NCBI GenBank assembly: GCA_008080735.1
Contig: SHMW01000016.1
Coordinates: forward strand, 1 to 64,000
Direction: 5' to 3'
Origin: Promethearchaeota archaeon
Lineage (GTDB): Archaea > Asgardarchaeota > Lokiarchaeia > Sigyniarchaeales > SOKP01
DNA: 64,000 bases
Below the pieces are notes generated by a model. That model worked only from the letters and a program-made list of their open reading frames with translations, made no database searches and had not been told where the DNA came from. A program made the position numbers and the translations under genes. Positions 8,466-17,103 of this stretch are shown here, one piece after another. Positions within the stretch are counted from its first letter, which is position 1. Every line of letters begins with the position of its first letter.

Positions 8466-9806
8466 ATGAGTATATTTACTGATGATATTATAAGTTTTAA
8501 GTCGGTCCTAAGGTTGGCTTATAATTTCTTAGCGGGACGAGAATATCTAAAGAAGAAGAAATTTAAAGACAGAAAAAAACTAATTTCTGTCGCACTTCCC
8601 TTTTCCGACTTGATATATTCAGCTGGCGCCGTACCAGTGTTCCCGATACGGATGGAGAAATTCAAGGTGAATGCCTATTTGAACGCACTCAATTCTGCAA
8701 AAAGTTTAATTGGGTGGGATCTCACTACAAGATTACTTAGTTTTGTGAGACAATTTGATGTTTTAAAAATCTTAGATACGGTTATGGATGATGTAATCCA
8801 TACGATAAACGAAAAATATAACGAATTATATGAATTGGGAATCGACAACGGTATTCCCAGCGATTTTTGCTATGGAATCACCGGACTAACTGGAATGTTC
8901 ATTTCAAAAGGTAAAAATGTTGATGCTAATCTCAATTTTACTATACGATGTTCGGCGTGGAACAAATATTCTGAATCTCTGAAGAATTATGTGCCCAGGC
9001 AGATTTGGGTGGATGTCCCTCCAAGAGAATATGGAAATGCCATTGAGTTACTTACAGACAATATAAGTAAGGCCATAACCGATTTAGAAGATGTGACGGG
9101 AAATCTAGTTACCGATAATAGTCTAAAAAAGCAATTTAGGATTGGAAATCAAATTAAGAGATTTTATAAGACGGTTTTATTTGAATGCAGTGCCTCTGAT
9201 TTCTATCCGTGCAACCCTGCTACATTTGCTGAGATTCTCGCATTATTAGGATTAAGTTTCCAAGATTACAATTCCAATGCTCAACGATATTTAGAAAATT
9301 TTAGCTATCTAGTGAAAGAAATGAGAGAGCGGATTGACAAGGGAATTGGAATGGATGTTTCTGATATGCCTCGGGTTATGATAACTCCTGTATTTGGAGG
9401 ATGGGAGCCTGAAACACATGAAATTCTTTATAATTTAGGTGCAAGGACAATTTACGCTGACTGGGAGTTACTTAAAATGCTAGAGGAGATACCAGTTGGA
9501 AGAAATTCGAATCCAGTCGAAGATTATGCTCGTTTTGTAATGAATGCGACAATGCGAGGGATAGGATGCGATCAGGAGACATTGACGGACAGTTATATTG
9601 AAACCGCTAAAGATTTAAACGTAGACGGCTTAGTCTTCAACCAAGTATTTGGCTGCCATAGCATATCAAATTGTTATTCTCAATTACGTCGCAAAATTCG
9701 AAAGAAGCTCGAGATCCCAACAACAGTTATTAATTTTAACAAAATCGGAGAAAACGTAGAGCAAGTAAGAACTCGCCTCGGCGCATTTATGGAAATGTTT
9801 AGATAG
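8466..9806 (+). CDS. 2-hydroxyacyl-CoA dehydratase/benzoyl-CoA reductase-type second subunit
   Basis: This larger partner of the preceding gene shows HgdA/BcrB-like organisation: FSDLIYSAGAVPVFPIR near 45, a string of cysteines (DFCYGI, IRCSAWN, FECSASDFYPCNP, GIGCDQ, FGCHSISNCYS), the VFGGWEPETHE segment, and a C-terminal NFNKIGE...TRLGAFMEMF like the family's substrate/cluster region. I start at ATG 8466 rather than the earlier TTG at 8436. The TTG lies inside the upstream gene, and GGAGATG about 11 nt before ATG 8466 serves as its RBS. The unusually high number of conserved-looking cysteines could mean more than one Fe-S cluster. Pairing with 7325 as a heterodimer is inferred from the 4-nt gap and shared family. 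Confidence 0.8.
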   Translation: MSIFTDDIISFKSVLRLAYNFLAGREYLKKKKFKDRKKLISVALPFSDLIYSAGAVPVFPIRMEKFKVNAYLNALNSAKSLIGWDLTTRLLSFVRQFDVLKILDTVMDDVIHTINEKYNELYELGIDNGIPSDFCYGITGLTGMFISKGKNVDANLNFTIRCSAWNKYSESLKNYVPRQIWVDVPPREYGNAIELLTDNISKAITDLEDVTGNLVTDNSLKKQFRIGNQIKRFYKTVLFECSASDFYPCNPATFAEILALLGLSFQDYNSNAQRYLENFSYLVKEMRERIDKGIGMDVSDMPRVMITPVFGGWEPETHEILYNLGARTIYADWELLKMLEEIPVGRNSNPVEDYARFVMNATMRGIGCDQETLTDSYIETAKDLNVDGLVFNQVFGCHSISNCYSQLRRKIRKKLEIPTTVINFNKIGENVEQVRTRLGAFMEMFR

Positions 9807-9948
9807 CATTTTTATCGAAAATTTAAGAAAATATTTTAGCAATATTCATTCTCATGGTTTTTAAAAGAGGTCTTTTTAAAATATTCCACAAAATTTATTA
9901 TATCGGTAATTATTTGTAAATCCAAATACCATAATATAAGAGCTAATT

Positions 9949-11010
9949 ATGAGGGCATACCCATTTGCAATAATATATTTAGTTCCATTTTCCGTGATAT
10001 TAGGTTATCTTCTTGGAGAGTTTTTTGGAGGACATTTTGGAGGATTTTTAACATTTTTGACCCCTATTTTTGTCTTTATTGTAATTCCGCTTCTCGATGA
10101 GGTGCTTGGATACACCTATAAAAATCCAGATCCGCAAAAAGAAAAGGAACTGGGGAAGAAAAAATCATTTCGAGTAATAACTTGGTTCGCAATGCCGATA
10201 ACCATAGGATTAGTTATATGGGGCGCATACATCGTATCTCTCGAGAATCTTTCCATTATTGAATTTATAGGACTCACGATCTCTATTGGAATTTCCAGTG
10301 GAGTCTTAGGGATTAATACAGCACATGAAATGCAGCATCGGGTAAACAATAAGCTTGAACCCTTTCTTGCGAGATTGACTTTATTGCCATCTTTATATGT
10401 TCACTGGGGATTAGAACACGTAACAGGGCATCATCGTTGGGTCGCAACGCCCGAAGACCCCGCCACAGCCAGATTAAATCAATCATATTATAGTTTCTGG
10501 CCTCAAACGGTATTTGGCAGTTTCAAATCGGCCTGGAAATTCGAAAAGTCGAAGCTCACTCGTCAAAAAAAGCGTTTAATTTTTTTTCGAAACAGGGTGC
10601 TTCATTATGTGTTTTACGAAATTGCATTCATACTATTTATAGCATATTTCTTTGGCTTTTTTGCCCTCCTCTTCTTTATACTTCAAAGTCTTATAGCTAT
10701 ATCCCTATTAGAGATAATCAACTATATTGAACATTATGGGTTGTTAAGAAAAAAAGACTCCGAAGGTAATTATGAGAGAGTGAAGCCACATCATTCATGG
10801 AATTCGAGTAAACGATTGACGAACTGGTTTTTATTCAATCTCCAAAGACATTCAGACCATCATTATAAACCAGGAAGGCGATATCAACTTCTAAGACATT
10901 TTGATGAGGCACCCCAGCTACCGACTGGATACGCGGGAATGGTCTTAATTGCCTTGATTCCGCCTTTATTCAAACGGATTATAAATCCACGGATTCCAAC
11001 TAAAAGATAA
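9949..11010 (+). CDS. AlkB-type membrane alkane hydroxylase/fatty-acid-desaturase-family di-iron enzyme
   Basis: This polytopic membrane protein has all the diagnostic elements of AlkB alkane 1-monooxygenases: HEMQHR near residue 125 (His box 1), EHVTGHHRWVATPEDPA near 155 (His box 2 with its following signature), NYIEHYGL near 260 (the HYG motif) and LQRHSDHH near 300 (His box 3). The known enzymes bind two irons and use O2 plus rubredoxin electrons to hydroxylate terminal carbons of alkanes; relatives act on xylene or lipids. Six or so membrane helices and the 353-residue length fit. No rubredoxin or rubredoxin reductase gene is adjacent. Upstream lies the dehydratase pair, downstream a reductase-like gene at 11105. 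The family call is firm; alkane as substrate is open. Confidence 0.87.
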   Translation: MRAYPFAIIYLVPFSVILGYLLGEFFGGHFGGFLTFLTPIFVFIVIPLLDEVLGYTYKNPDPQKEKELGKKKSFRVITWFAMPITIGLVIWGAYIVSLENLSIIEFIGLTISIGISSGVLGINTAHEMQHRVNNKLEPFLARLTLLPSLYVHWGLEHVTGHHRWVATPEDPATARLNQSYYSFWPQTVFGSFKSAWKFEKSKLTRQKKRLIFFRNRVLHYVFYEIAFILFIAYFFGFFALLFFILQSLIAISLLEIINYIEHYGLLRKKDSEGNYERVKPHHSWNSSKRLTNWFLFNLQRHSDHHYKPGRRYQLLRHFDEAPQLPTGYAGMVLIALIPPLFKRIINPRIPTKR

Positions 11011-11104
11011 TTGATGGGAATATATTTCATTCATAAATTATAAAAATCATATTTTTAGTCTCAAACTGAACATAATTCAGTAACTCATATTGGTGAGGTA
11101 AGAA

Positions 11105-12169
11105 GTGAGAGAAAATGATTGGTTGTTATATGGGGCATATGGCTATACTGGGAAGTTAATTATCGACGAGGCTCTTAGGAAGGGACACACCCCCGTTCTT
11201 GCGGGCAGAAGTCCAAATAAACTCAAACCATTAGCAGAAGAAAAGCGATTAGATTATAGAATTTTTGATTTATCAGACCAAACAGAAATAAATGACAATC
11301 TCAAAGAGTTTGAAACCATTTTTAATGCTGCAGGGCCATTTGAAAAGACAAGTTTGCCGATAGTGAAAGGGTGTTTAGAAACGAGGACGAATTATCTTGA
11401 TATCACGGGAGAGATAGGTGTTTTCGAACAAAATTTTGCCTTTAATAAATCCGCGAAAGAAAAAGAAATCGCCCTTATTTCTGGAGTTGGATTTGATGTA
11501 GTACCAAGCGATTGTTTAGCTAAATATGTGAGTGAAAAAATACCGAATGCAACGCATTTAGAACTAGGAATTGCAGGAATGAGTGGTTTCAGTAGGGGGA
11601 CTCTTAAGACCTTTTTAAAAAATCTTCCACATGGAACAATTATCAGACAAAATAGGAAACTAGTTGCTCTGCCGTTAGGTACAAATCCAAAAAAAATTCA
11701 ATTTATGGATAAGAAACGGTTTTGTTATCCAATCTCGTGGGGTGATATCTCTACCGCATATAGATCGACGGATATAGACAATATTCGTGTTTATATGGCA
11801 CTTCCACAATATTTTAAATATTTCACTGGATCCTTGGAGCCATTATTAAAAAAAGTTTTTAAACTGGATTCGATACAAAAACTCGTAAGTACTTGGATCG
11901 AGAAGAATGTGGAAGGTCCCACTGAGAAGACTCGCCAGACAGCTCATTCATATTTATGGGCTAAAGCACATAACGAGGAAGGAAAAGTTTTTGAAGCGTG
12001 GCTTAAAACAATAGAACCATACCGACTTACCGCAATCTCTGCTATAAAATGCATAGAAAAACTGAGAACACGAAAAACAGAAATCAAAGGAACATTGACC
12101 CCTTCACAAGCATTTGGAAAGGATTTTATCTTGGAATTTCCCGATACCAAAATAGCAGATTCTTTATAG
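11105..12169 (+). CDS. saccharopine dehydrogenase-like NAD(P)-dependent reductase
   Basis: The 354-residue protein starts with a Rossmann fold (LLYGAYGYTGKLI near residue 8, LAGRSPNKL near 30) and continues with FNAAGPFEKTS and DITGE (near 100). This is the pattern of saccharopine-dehydrogenase-like proteins and trans-acting enoyl reductases such as those of mycobacterial lipid synthesis. It probably reduces a hydrophobic or CoA-linked substrate with NAD(P)H rather than making lysine. The start is GTG 11105, preceded by GGTGAGGT six bases upstream. It sits 94 bp after the AlkB-type gene in the same orientation, which suggests a linked role in lipid or hydrocarbon modification; this is inference. 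True saccharopine dehydrogenase is unlikely without lysine genes nearby. Confidence 0.72.
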   Translation: MRENDWLLYGAYGYTGKLIIDEALRKGHTPVLAGRSPNKLKPLAEEKRLDYRIFDLSDQTEINDNLKEFETIFNAAGPFEKTSLPIVKGCLETRTNYLDITGEIGVFEQNFAFNKSAKEKEIALISGVGFDVVPSDCLAKYVSEKIPNATHLELGIAGMSGFSRGTLKTFLKNLPHGTIIRQNRKLVALPLGTNPKKIQFMDKKRFCYPISWGDISTAYRSTDIDNIRVYMALPQYFKYFTGSLEPLLKKVFKLDSIQKLVSTWIEKNVEGPTEKTRQTAHSYLWAKAHNEEGKVFEAWLKTIEPYRLTAISAIKCIEKLRTRKTEIKGTLTPSQAFGKDFILEFPDTKIADSL

Positions 12170-12186
12170 CATTTATACCCATATCG

Positions 12187-13053
12187 CTAATTAAGAGCAG
12201 TATATATCATTTTTCTTTTCTCAAATCCCACGATTGAGTCATATCCGATTTTTTTTATTAAAGAAAGGACTCTCTCAAAGCCATACCCCACATCCTTAGG
12301 ATTATGTGCATCTGAACTCAATACAATTGGGATATTATACTCAAATAACTTCTCAACGACTTTTTTACATGGATATAATTTTTTATAGCAATTCCTTAGA
12401 CCTTGTGTGTTGATTTCCACCGCGACACCTCTTTCTTTAATATAAGGTATGAGATTACCTATCTCTTTTAAAATGAAATTATTTAAATTTGAGTTTTCCG
12501 AACCGTTTTTAATGTAATCTAAATGTCCGATTATATCCAGATCGAAGTTTTCTGACAAGAGCATCTTGTTTACATTATCAAAATATTGGGAATAGACACG
12601 TTTTGATCCATATTTCTTAATTAAATGCTTAAGATCTCCATTTTTAAGACTCCAATACCTATTCTTTAATTTTACAGTATGGACACTCCCAATAAGATAA
12701 TCAATACTCCCATTCAATTCTTCGATTCTTGGAAAATATTTATCTTCTTTTCCAGCTAAATAGCCTACTTCAAAACCTATTCTCACATTTATGTTTTGTT
12801 TATGTTTTTGCCGTAATAATTCCGCTTCTGCTAAGTAGGAGTTAACTTCCTCGTTTTTCATGGCAAATTGTTTTAGCCGGAGCGTATTGTCGGATTTTGA
12901 ATAATCTATAGGAAAATGATCGCTTAATCCTATTGTTCCTATAGATTTTTTATATGCGTTATAAATATATTCATCTAAATTTCCTGTGGCGTGATTACAT
13001 CGGTAATTATGTGTGTGAAAATCACCCACTTTTTTCAATATCGAACTCATCAT
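12187..13053 (-). CDS. PHP-domain histidinol-phosphatase-like hydrolase (HisJ/HisK type)
   Basis: This metal-dependent phosphoesterase of the PHP superfamily shows the four PHP motifs in order: DFHTHNYRC near residue 12, GLSDHFP near 42, GFEVGY with GSVHTV (95-125), and GHLDYIK and VLSSDAHNP in the last third. The layout and length (288) match HisJ-type histidinol-phosphatases, which remove phosphate from L-histidinol phosphate. EINTQGL, a typical HisK-family element, precedes the final motif. No other histidine gene is in the window, so a different sugar or polyol phosphate is possible. It converges with the 11105 gene, with 17 bp between the stops. Confidence 0.78.
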   Translation of the reverse strand: MMSSILKKVGDFHTHNYRCNHATGNLDEYIYNAYKKSIGTIGLSDHFPIDYSKSDNTLRLKQFAMKNEEVNSYLAEAELLRQKHKQNINVRIGFEVGYLAGKEDKYFPRIEELNGSIDYLIGSVHTVKLKNRYWSLKNGDLKHLIKKYGSKRVYSQYFDNVNKMLLSENFDLDIIGHLDYIKNGSENSNLNNFILKEIGNLIPYIKERGVAVEINTQGLRNCYKKLYPCKKVVEKLFEYNIPIVLSSDAHNPKDVGYGFERVLSLIKKIGYDSIVGFEKRKMIYTALN

Positions 13054-13231
13054 GTAAAATATAGGTGAATAGAGATTTATTTTTAATCTCCATAATCTAT
13101 ATAGTAGAAATGAGATGATAATTGATTCAATATTTTATAAAAATTGCGTTTCTTTTCTGACAAAAATACTATTGACTTTGAAATGAGAATTGTGAGAGTT
13201 AGGTCAAGTATGATAAAAAAGATTGTTGATT

Positions 13232-13825
13232 TTACTTAAAGAAATCGCTGGGCTTAAGCAAATGGGGTTCTTCCTCCTCTTCTTGCTCTTTTTTAGCTTT
13301 TTCGTGTGGGTCTACCCATTCAGCCTCTTGCTGTTGACCTGCTGAAGCTTGTGCTTGGGATGATGAGGCTGGCTTTTTTAATCCCGGAGCATTTAAATCC
13401 GGAGAGATCTCCTCGGGTTGTTGTCCCACAGACACTTCTTGTGAGGATGCTGCAGCAGCTCTGGGCATCAAACCCCCTCCGCTTAATACTTGTAATTCAC
13501 TCATAATTTTTTCTAAATTCATAGTGGATAAGGAACGATTCATAGTGTCCATGATTTCCCTCAATGATTTCGATGTTTCTCTTAGTCCTTGAGGATTTAT
13601 TCCCGTTAATAAAGAATCTAAATTAGTATTAATATCCTCATTCAATTTCCCTAGAGAATCAAGGACAGTTTGCCAATGTTTATTCATTTGGCTTTCAATA
13701 GCTTTTACCATTTTAATGGTCTCATTCATAAAATTAACATGAGCTTCATACCGCTCTTCATCCTTAGCTCGCAGTTCGGAAATAAGCATAATTAATTTTC
13801 TTAAAGACTCTTTTTCTTCACTCAT
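13232..13825 (-). CDS. uncharacterised coiled-coil protein with low-complexity tail
   Basis: The 197-residue soluble protein is of unknown function. Residues 1 to about 110 are predicted largely helical with heptad-like spacing (MSEEKESLRKLIML, a TNLDSLLTG stretch, SKSLREIMDTM), suggesting a coiled coil. The remainder is low-complexity: alanine, glutamine, serine and proline-rich, then an acidic run and a conserved-looking end (PHLLKPSDFFK). It could be an adaptor or structural protein. No signal peptide or membrane helix is present. It is divergent from the large surface protein at 13995, with which it shares a spacer of about 170 bp. I recognise no family. Confidence 0.55.
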   Translation of the reverse strand: MSEEKESLRKLIMLISELRAKDEERYEAHVNFMNETIKMVKAIESQMNKHWQTVLDSLGKLNEDINTNLDSLLTGINPQGLRETSKSLREIMDTMNRSLSTMNLEKIMSELQVLSGGGLMPRAAAASSQEVSVGQQPEEISPDLNAPGLKKPASSSQAQASAGQQQEAEWVDPHEKAKKEQEEEEEPHLLKPSDFFK

Positions 13826-13994
13826 TTGGTAATCAACTTTTTCTTAAATTATTTTTCTATTTTATAATAACAATCAATATTAATATATCTTGGTCTTTTA
13901 TACTTCCCACCTTTTCCATTTATATGCAAAAACAAGATTTATAATTTTTTATAAAACTGAATTATATATTTTTGTCCATATTTACACTTTTGTA

Positions 13995-16346
13995 ATGATG
14001 AAGGTTTTTCACTATAAAAAAAAATTAAATCTCAGCTTAGGAATCGTAATTATTTTCATTTTCTTATCTGGGATTAATGTGAATTCTTCTTTATTTTCTA
14101 AAGAAGTAACACCACCGTTCATTAATCTTGGATTAGAGAATATGAATTATGGAATTAGTTTAAATAATGCTCCCCAAATAAATATCAATACAAGTTCTGA
14201 ATTTCGTATGCATGAATTCGCTAATATAAGCTCATCTAAAGAGAACATCTCATCAATAGATATAAATGTCCCCTCTTCAGATTGGAATCTTACAAATATA
14301 GAACTTAATTTTACAGATATAAGGTTAAAACAGGAAACTATCACATTAGCTTCTCAAGATGATGTCTCCGATGTTTGGGTTTTAAAAAATGGAGAGTATG
14401 AACAATTAGCAATGCAGATGGAGGTCACTGAATCCATTAAGCTAATATCGATTGATATTTATGGATTTTCATCTCAAATCCCAGAAGTAGATGAAGTTTT
14501 TGTTAAAATCACGGGATGGGATGATGGTAATAATGAACCCGATACGACAAAAATCTATGGGGACACTATTCCCCTAAATATTTCCAATACTCCTCAATGG
14601 TTTGAGCAAAAATTTGCTGAACCCATAGATTTAGAACCTGATAATTATGCAATAGTATTGGATGGTTATCCCGAAATAGGAAATGATATCCAATATTATT
14701 GGTTTATAAACGAAACTAATCCTAATTCATTAACAATGAGTTATTGGGATTACAGGTTTTTTCAAGGAGGTTGGGATTGGTATAGTATTGCCGGAGATGT
14801 ATTTTGTCACAGGATAAACCAGTTTGCGAATCGATCTTATAGACCTACTGAAATAAATATGAGCGCTGTCATTAATGAAAAATCATATAGTATTTTGAAT
14901 GGTGTGGATGAGGGAATGGGTTATTTAAACCTCCCCAATTTAGATTTTCCCATACCGGGGACTATTTTGCAGATAGAGATCTCAACTAACGAATCAATTC
15001 AATTGAGCTTCAATTTAAATTACTCGCTCTCCATTAATGATTTTAAAAATGTCGATTTATGGTTAAAAATTGAGAAGGTCAAGGCGAATGAATGGATAAT
15101 TGTCCCGAATATAACAAGATATTCGTTTTATTATTCTGTAGCGTTTGAATTTCCGATTAATTGGAATAATGTTAATGTTTTTAGGAATGGTTTGAATATC
15201 TCGGAGGATTCGGGGGTATTATTTGAAAATGATATATTAACAATTGATAATAATACAATAACTCCAAATAGTACTTGGTTAATCTCGGCAAACAGCGAAC
15301 AAAAAGATTTTGCATTAAGTAGTTCCGCAATCACATTTAATCCCGCTGATAAACTGGAAATTAAGGCAGAAACCTCCTTTGGAAACGGAGAGCTTAGATT
15401 TTCTCTCATTGACAGCAATAATCAAGAAATATATGAGGAAATCAGATCGTTGAGTTTACCCACAGAAAAGTTTTCTTATGTGATAAGTTCTGGTGATAGG
15501 GCAGGTATCTGGAATGCGATATTAATTTGGTATAATCAAACAGATGCGGGATTTGCATCTTTAACATTTAATGTCGAATTACCGTTTGTTTTAGAACCTC
15601 TTTCAGTGTTTTTCATATCAATTGGGATCGTTGGAGCAGTGAGCTCTGGATATGGCTCTTATAAACTCATAAAAAGAAGGAAACAAACTGAAGCGATCAA
15701 GAAAAGAAAAATTATAGATAAATGTATGGATATTGTAAATTTGAAGAGTATTTTAGTAACGGATAGAAATAGTTCATTAACACTTTTTGAAGGAACTTAT
15801 GTCGAAAAAGGACTCGACTCTAATCTTATCTCAGGATTTTTACAAGCGATTCGCTCTTTTGGAATTGAATTGACAGAATCACAAGAATCTTCCCAAATCA
15901 TTAAACTTGAATATCAAAAATTAAAAATTATTATGGATGAGTATGGGGATTTTAGAATTATTCTTATTATGAAAGAAATTCCATCAATCGACTTTCTAGA
16001 TTCTGTCAAAGACCTTTCCTATGAGCTTAAAGAAAAATTTGAAAAGTATATAAGTAATTTTAATGGTAATATAAAACCTTTCAAATATATCGATAGATTA
16101 ATTGTGAAGCACCTTAACGGGGAATTACTTTATCCCTTAAAACTTGATAGAGCTGAGAATTCAAATATTACTACAGAAGAGAGAGCATTAATTTCCAAAA
16201 TTTCAGGTCTCTTAAAAACCAAAAATACAGATTATATATATTTTAAAGACATTGTAGAGGAAAAAGCTTGCTCACCCGAGGAAGTACTGTTAATAAATAG
16301 CTTAATTCAAAAGGGCATATTAAACCCAATCTTAAGCTTTAAGTAA
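13995..16346 (+). CDS. surface-exposed membrane protein with cytosolic longin/roadblock-like tail
   Basis: The protein of about 783 residues has a signal peptide or anchor (MMKVFHYKKKLNLSLGIVIIFIFL), a long extracellular beta-rich region with many NxS/T sites, one membrane helix (LEPLSVFFISIGIVGAVSSGY, about 570) and a cytosolic tail of about 200 residues after a KRRK stop-transfer. The tail (ILVTDRNSSLTLFEG, LISGFLQAIRSFG) resembles the longin/roadblock-like modules frequent in Asgard proteins; this is recalled, not searched. A sensor or trafficking receptor role would fit but is inference. I start at ATG 13995. A 35-residue extension to TTG 13890 would put a poor leader before a good signal peptide. 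The next two membrane-protein genes run in the same direction. Confidence 0.65.
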   Translation: MMKVFHYKKKLNLSLGIVIIFIFLSGINVNSSLFSKEVTPPFINLGLENMNYGISLNNAPQININTSSEFRMHEFANISSSKENISSIDINVPSSDWNLTNIELNFTDIRLKQETITLASQDDVSDVWVLKNGEYEQLAMQMEVTESIKLISIDIYGFSSQIPEVDEVFVKITGWDDGNNEPDTTKIYGDTIPLNISNTPQWFEQKFAEPIDLEPDNYAIVLDGYPEIGNDIQYYWFINETNPNSLTMSYWDYRFFQGGWDWYSIAGDVFCHRINQFANRSYRPTEINMSAVINEKSYSILNGVDEGMGYLNLPNLDFPIPGTILQIEISTNESIQLSFNLNYSLSINDFKNVDLWLKIEKVKANEWIIVPNITRYSFYYSVAFEFPINWNNVNVFRNGLNISEDSGVLFENDILTIDNNTITPNSTWLISANSEQKDFALSSSAITFNPADKLEIKAETSFGNGELRFSLIDSNNQEIYEEIRSLSLPTEKFSYVISSGDRAGIWNAILIWYNQTDAGFASLTFNVELPFVLEPLSVFFISIGIVGAVSSGYGSYKLIKRRKQTEAIKKRKIIDKCMDIVNLKSILVTDRNSSLTLFEGTYVEKGLDSNLISGFLQAIRSFGIELTESQESSQIIKLEYQKLKIIMDEYGDFRIILIMKEIPSIDFLDSVKDLSYELKEKFEKYISNFNGNIKPFKYIDRLIVKHLNGELLYPLKLDRAENSNITTEERALISKISGLLKTKNTDYIYFKDIVEEKACSPEEVLLINSLIQKGILNPILSFK

Positions 16347-16390
16347 TTTTTTTCTTTATTCTCAAATTTCTATTTTGAGCATTCGATAGG

Positions 16391-17101
16391 ATGCGAGAGC
16401 TCCAAGTAAATGTAGTCCCAGTAGTAGAGGATGGAAAAATATTGGGGGTGTGCACTATCCAAGATTGTTGGAGTTATATTCCTGATCAAATTGTAGATGA
16501 AGTTGGTCTTATACCTACTAAGAATACCAAAGTAGTGGAATTCTGGTTTGCGAGTGTCGCATCAATTCTTGCGTTTGTGTTGGGAGTTATTCTTCCTATG
16601 GCGGGTATCTTTGGGTTTTTTCAAGCTGACGAATCTGAACTCCTAAGTCTATTTAATATAGCTGATATTCGTGGTGGGATGGTCTCTTTTTATTTGTTTG
16701 AGGCGAGAGGTAATAATTTTTTAATTGCATTAGCAGATATCGTAGCCAATAATGGTGGAATCTGGATATTCGTGATAATTTGTAGTTTTCTTGTCTTAAT
16801 TTTTGGAATTTTAGGGATGTTCTCAATTATCTACAATTCTTTTATTGATATTCGGTACGTTCAGACAGGAAAGTTAATTCGATATATTATTCCCGCGCTC
16901 TTTGTTTTTGCTTTAATTTTAGAGTGGATATTTTATTCAATAGCATTGGCTTTTTCCGTGCCTTCTATTAATTATACTGTAGATGTAATAGGACTTATTA
17001 TGTCTATTTTATCAATGAGCTTGATGCTTTTGGCAATATTCCGTGATTACCTATTTCGCGGCAGCGAAGTCCAAAAACAAGGATTGCTCGAGGAGGTATA
17101 A
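16391..17101 (+). CDS. four-helix membrane protein with CBS-like N-terminal piece
   Basis: The 236-residue protein begins with a stretch that looks like the second half of a CBS motif (VNVVPVVEDGKILGVCTIQDCW, residues 5-28). Four membrane helices follow, around 55-80, 120-145, 160-185 and 195-220, with a loop between the first two. A complete CBS motif needs about 30 more residues at the front, but only 44 bp of non-coding sequence separate this gene from the previous stop, so the domain is truncated. The last coding bases hold the strong RBS of the next gene, showing a tight operon with 17104. Function unknown; gating by a ligand is speculative with half a CBS motif. Confidence 0.6.
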   Translation: MRELQVNVVPVVEDGKILGVCTIQDCWSYIPDQIVDEVGLIPTKNTKVVEFWFASVASILAFVLGVILPMAGIFGFFQADESELLSLFNIADIRGGMVSFYLFEARGNNFLIALADIVANNGGIWIFVIICSFLVLIFGILGMFSIIYNSFIDIRYVQTGKLIRYIIPALFVFALILEWIFYSIALAFSVPSINYTVDVIGLIMSILSMSLMLLAIFRDYLFRGSEVQKQGLLEEV

Positions 17102-17103
17102 AA

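Noticed and set aside
9505-9530. TTCGAATCC resembling a tRNA T-arm
   Set aside because: It lies inside the dehydratase subunit gene and no acceptor or anticodon arm can be folded around it.
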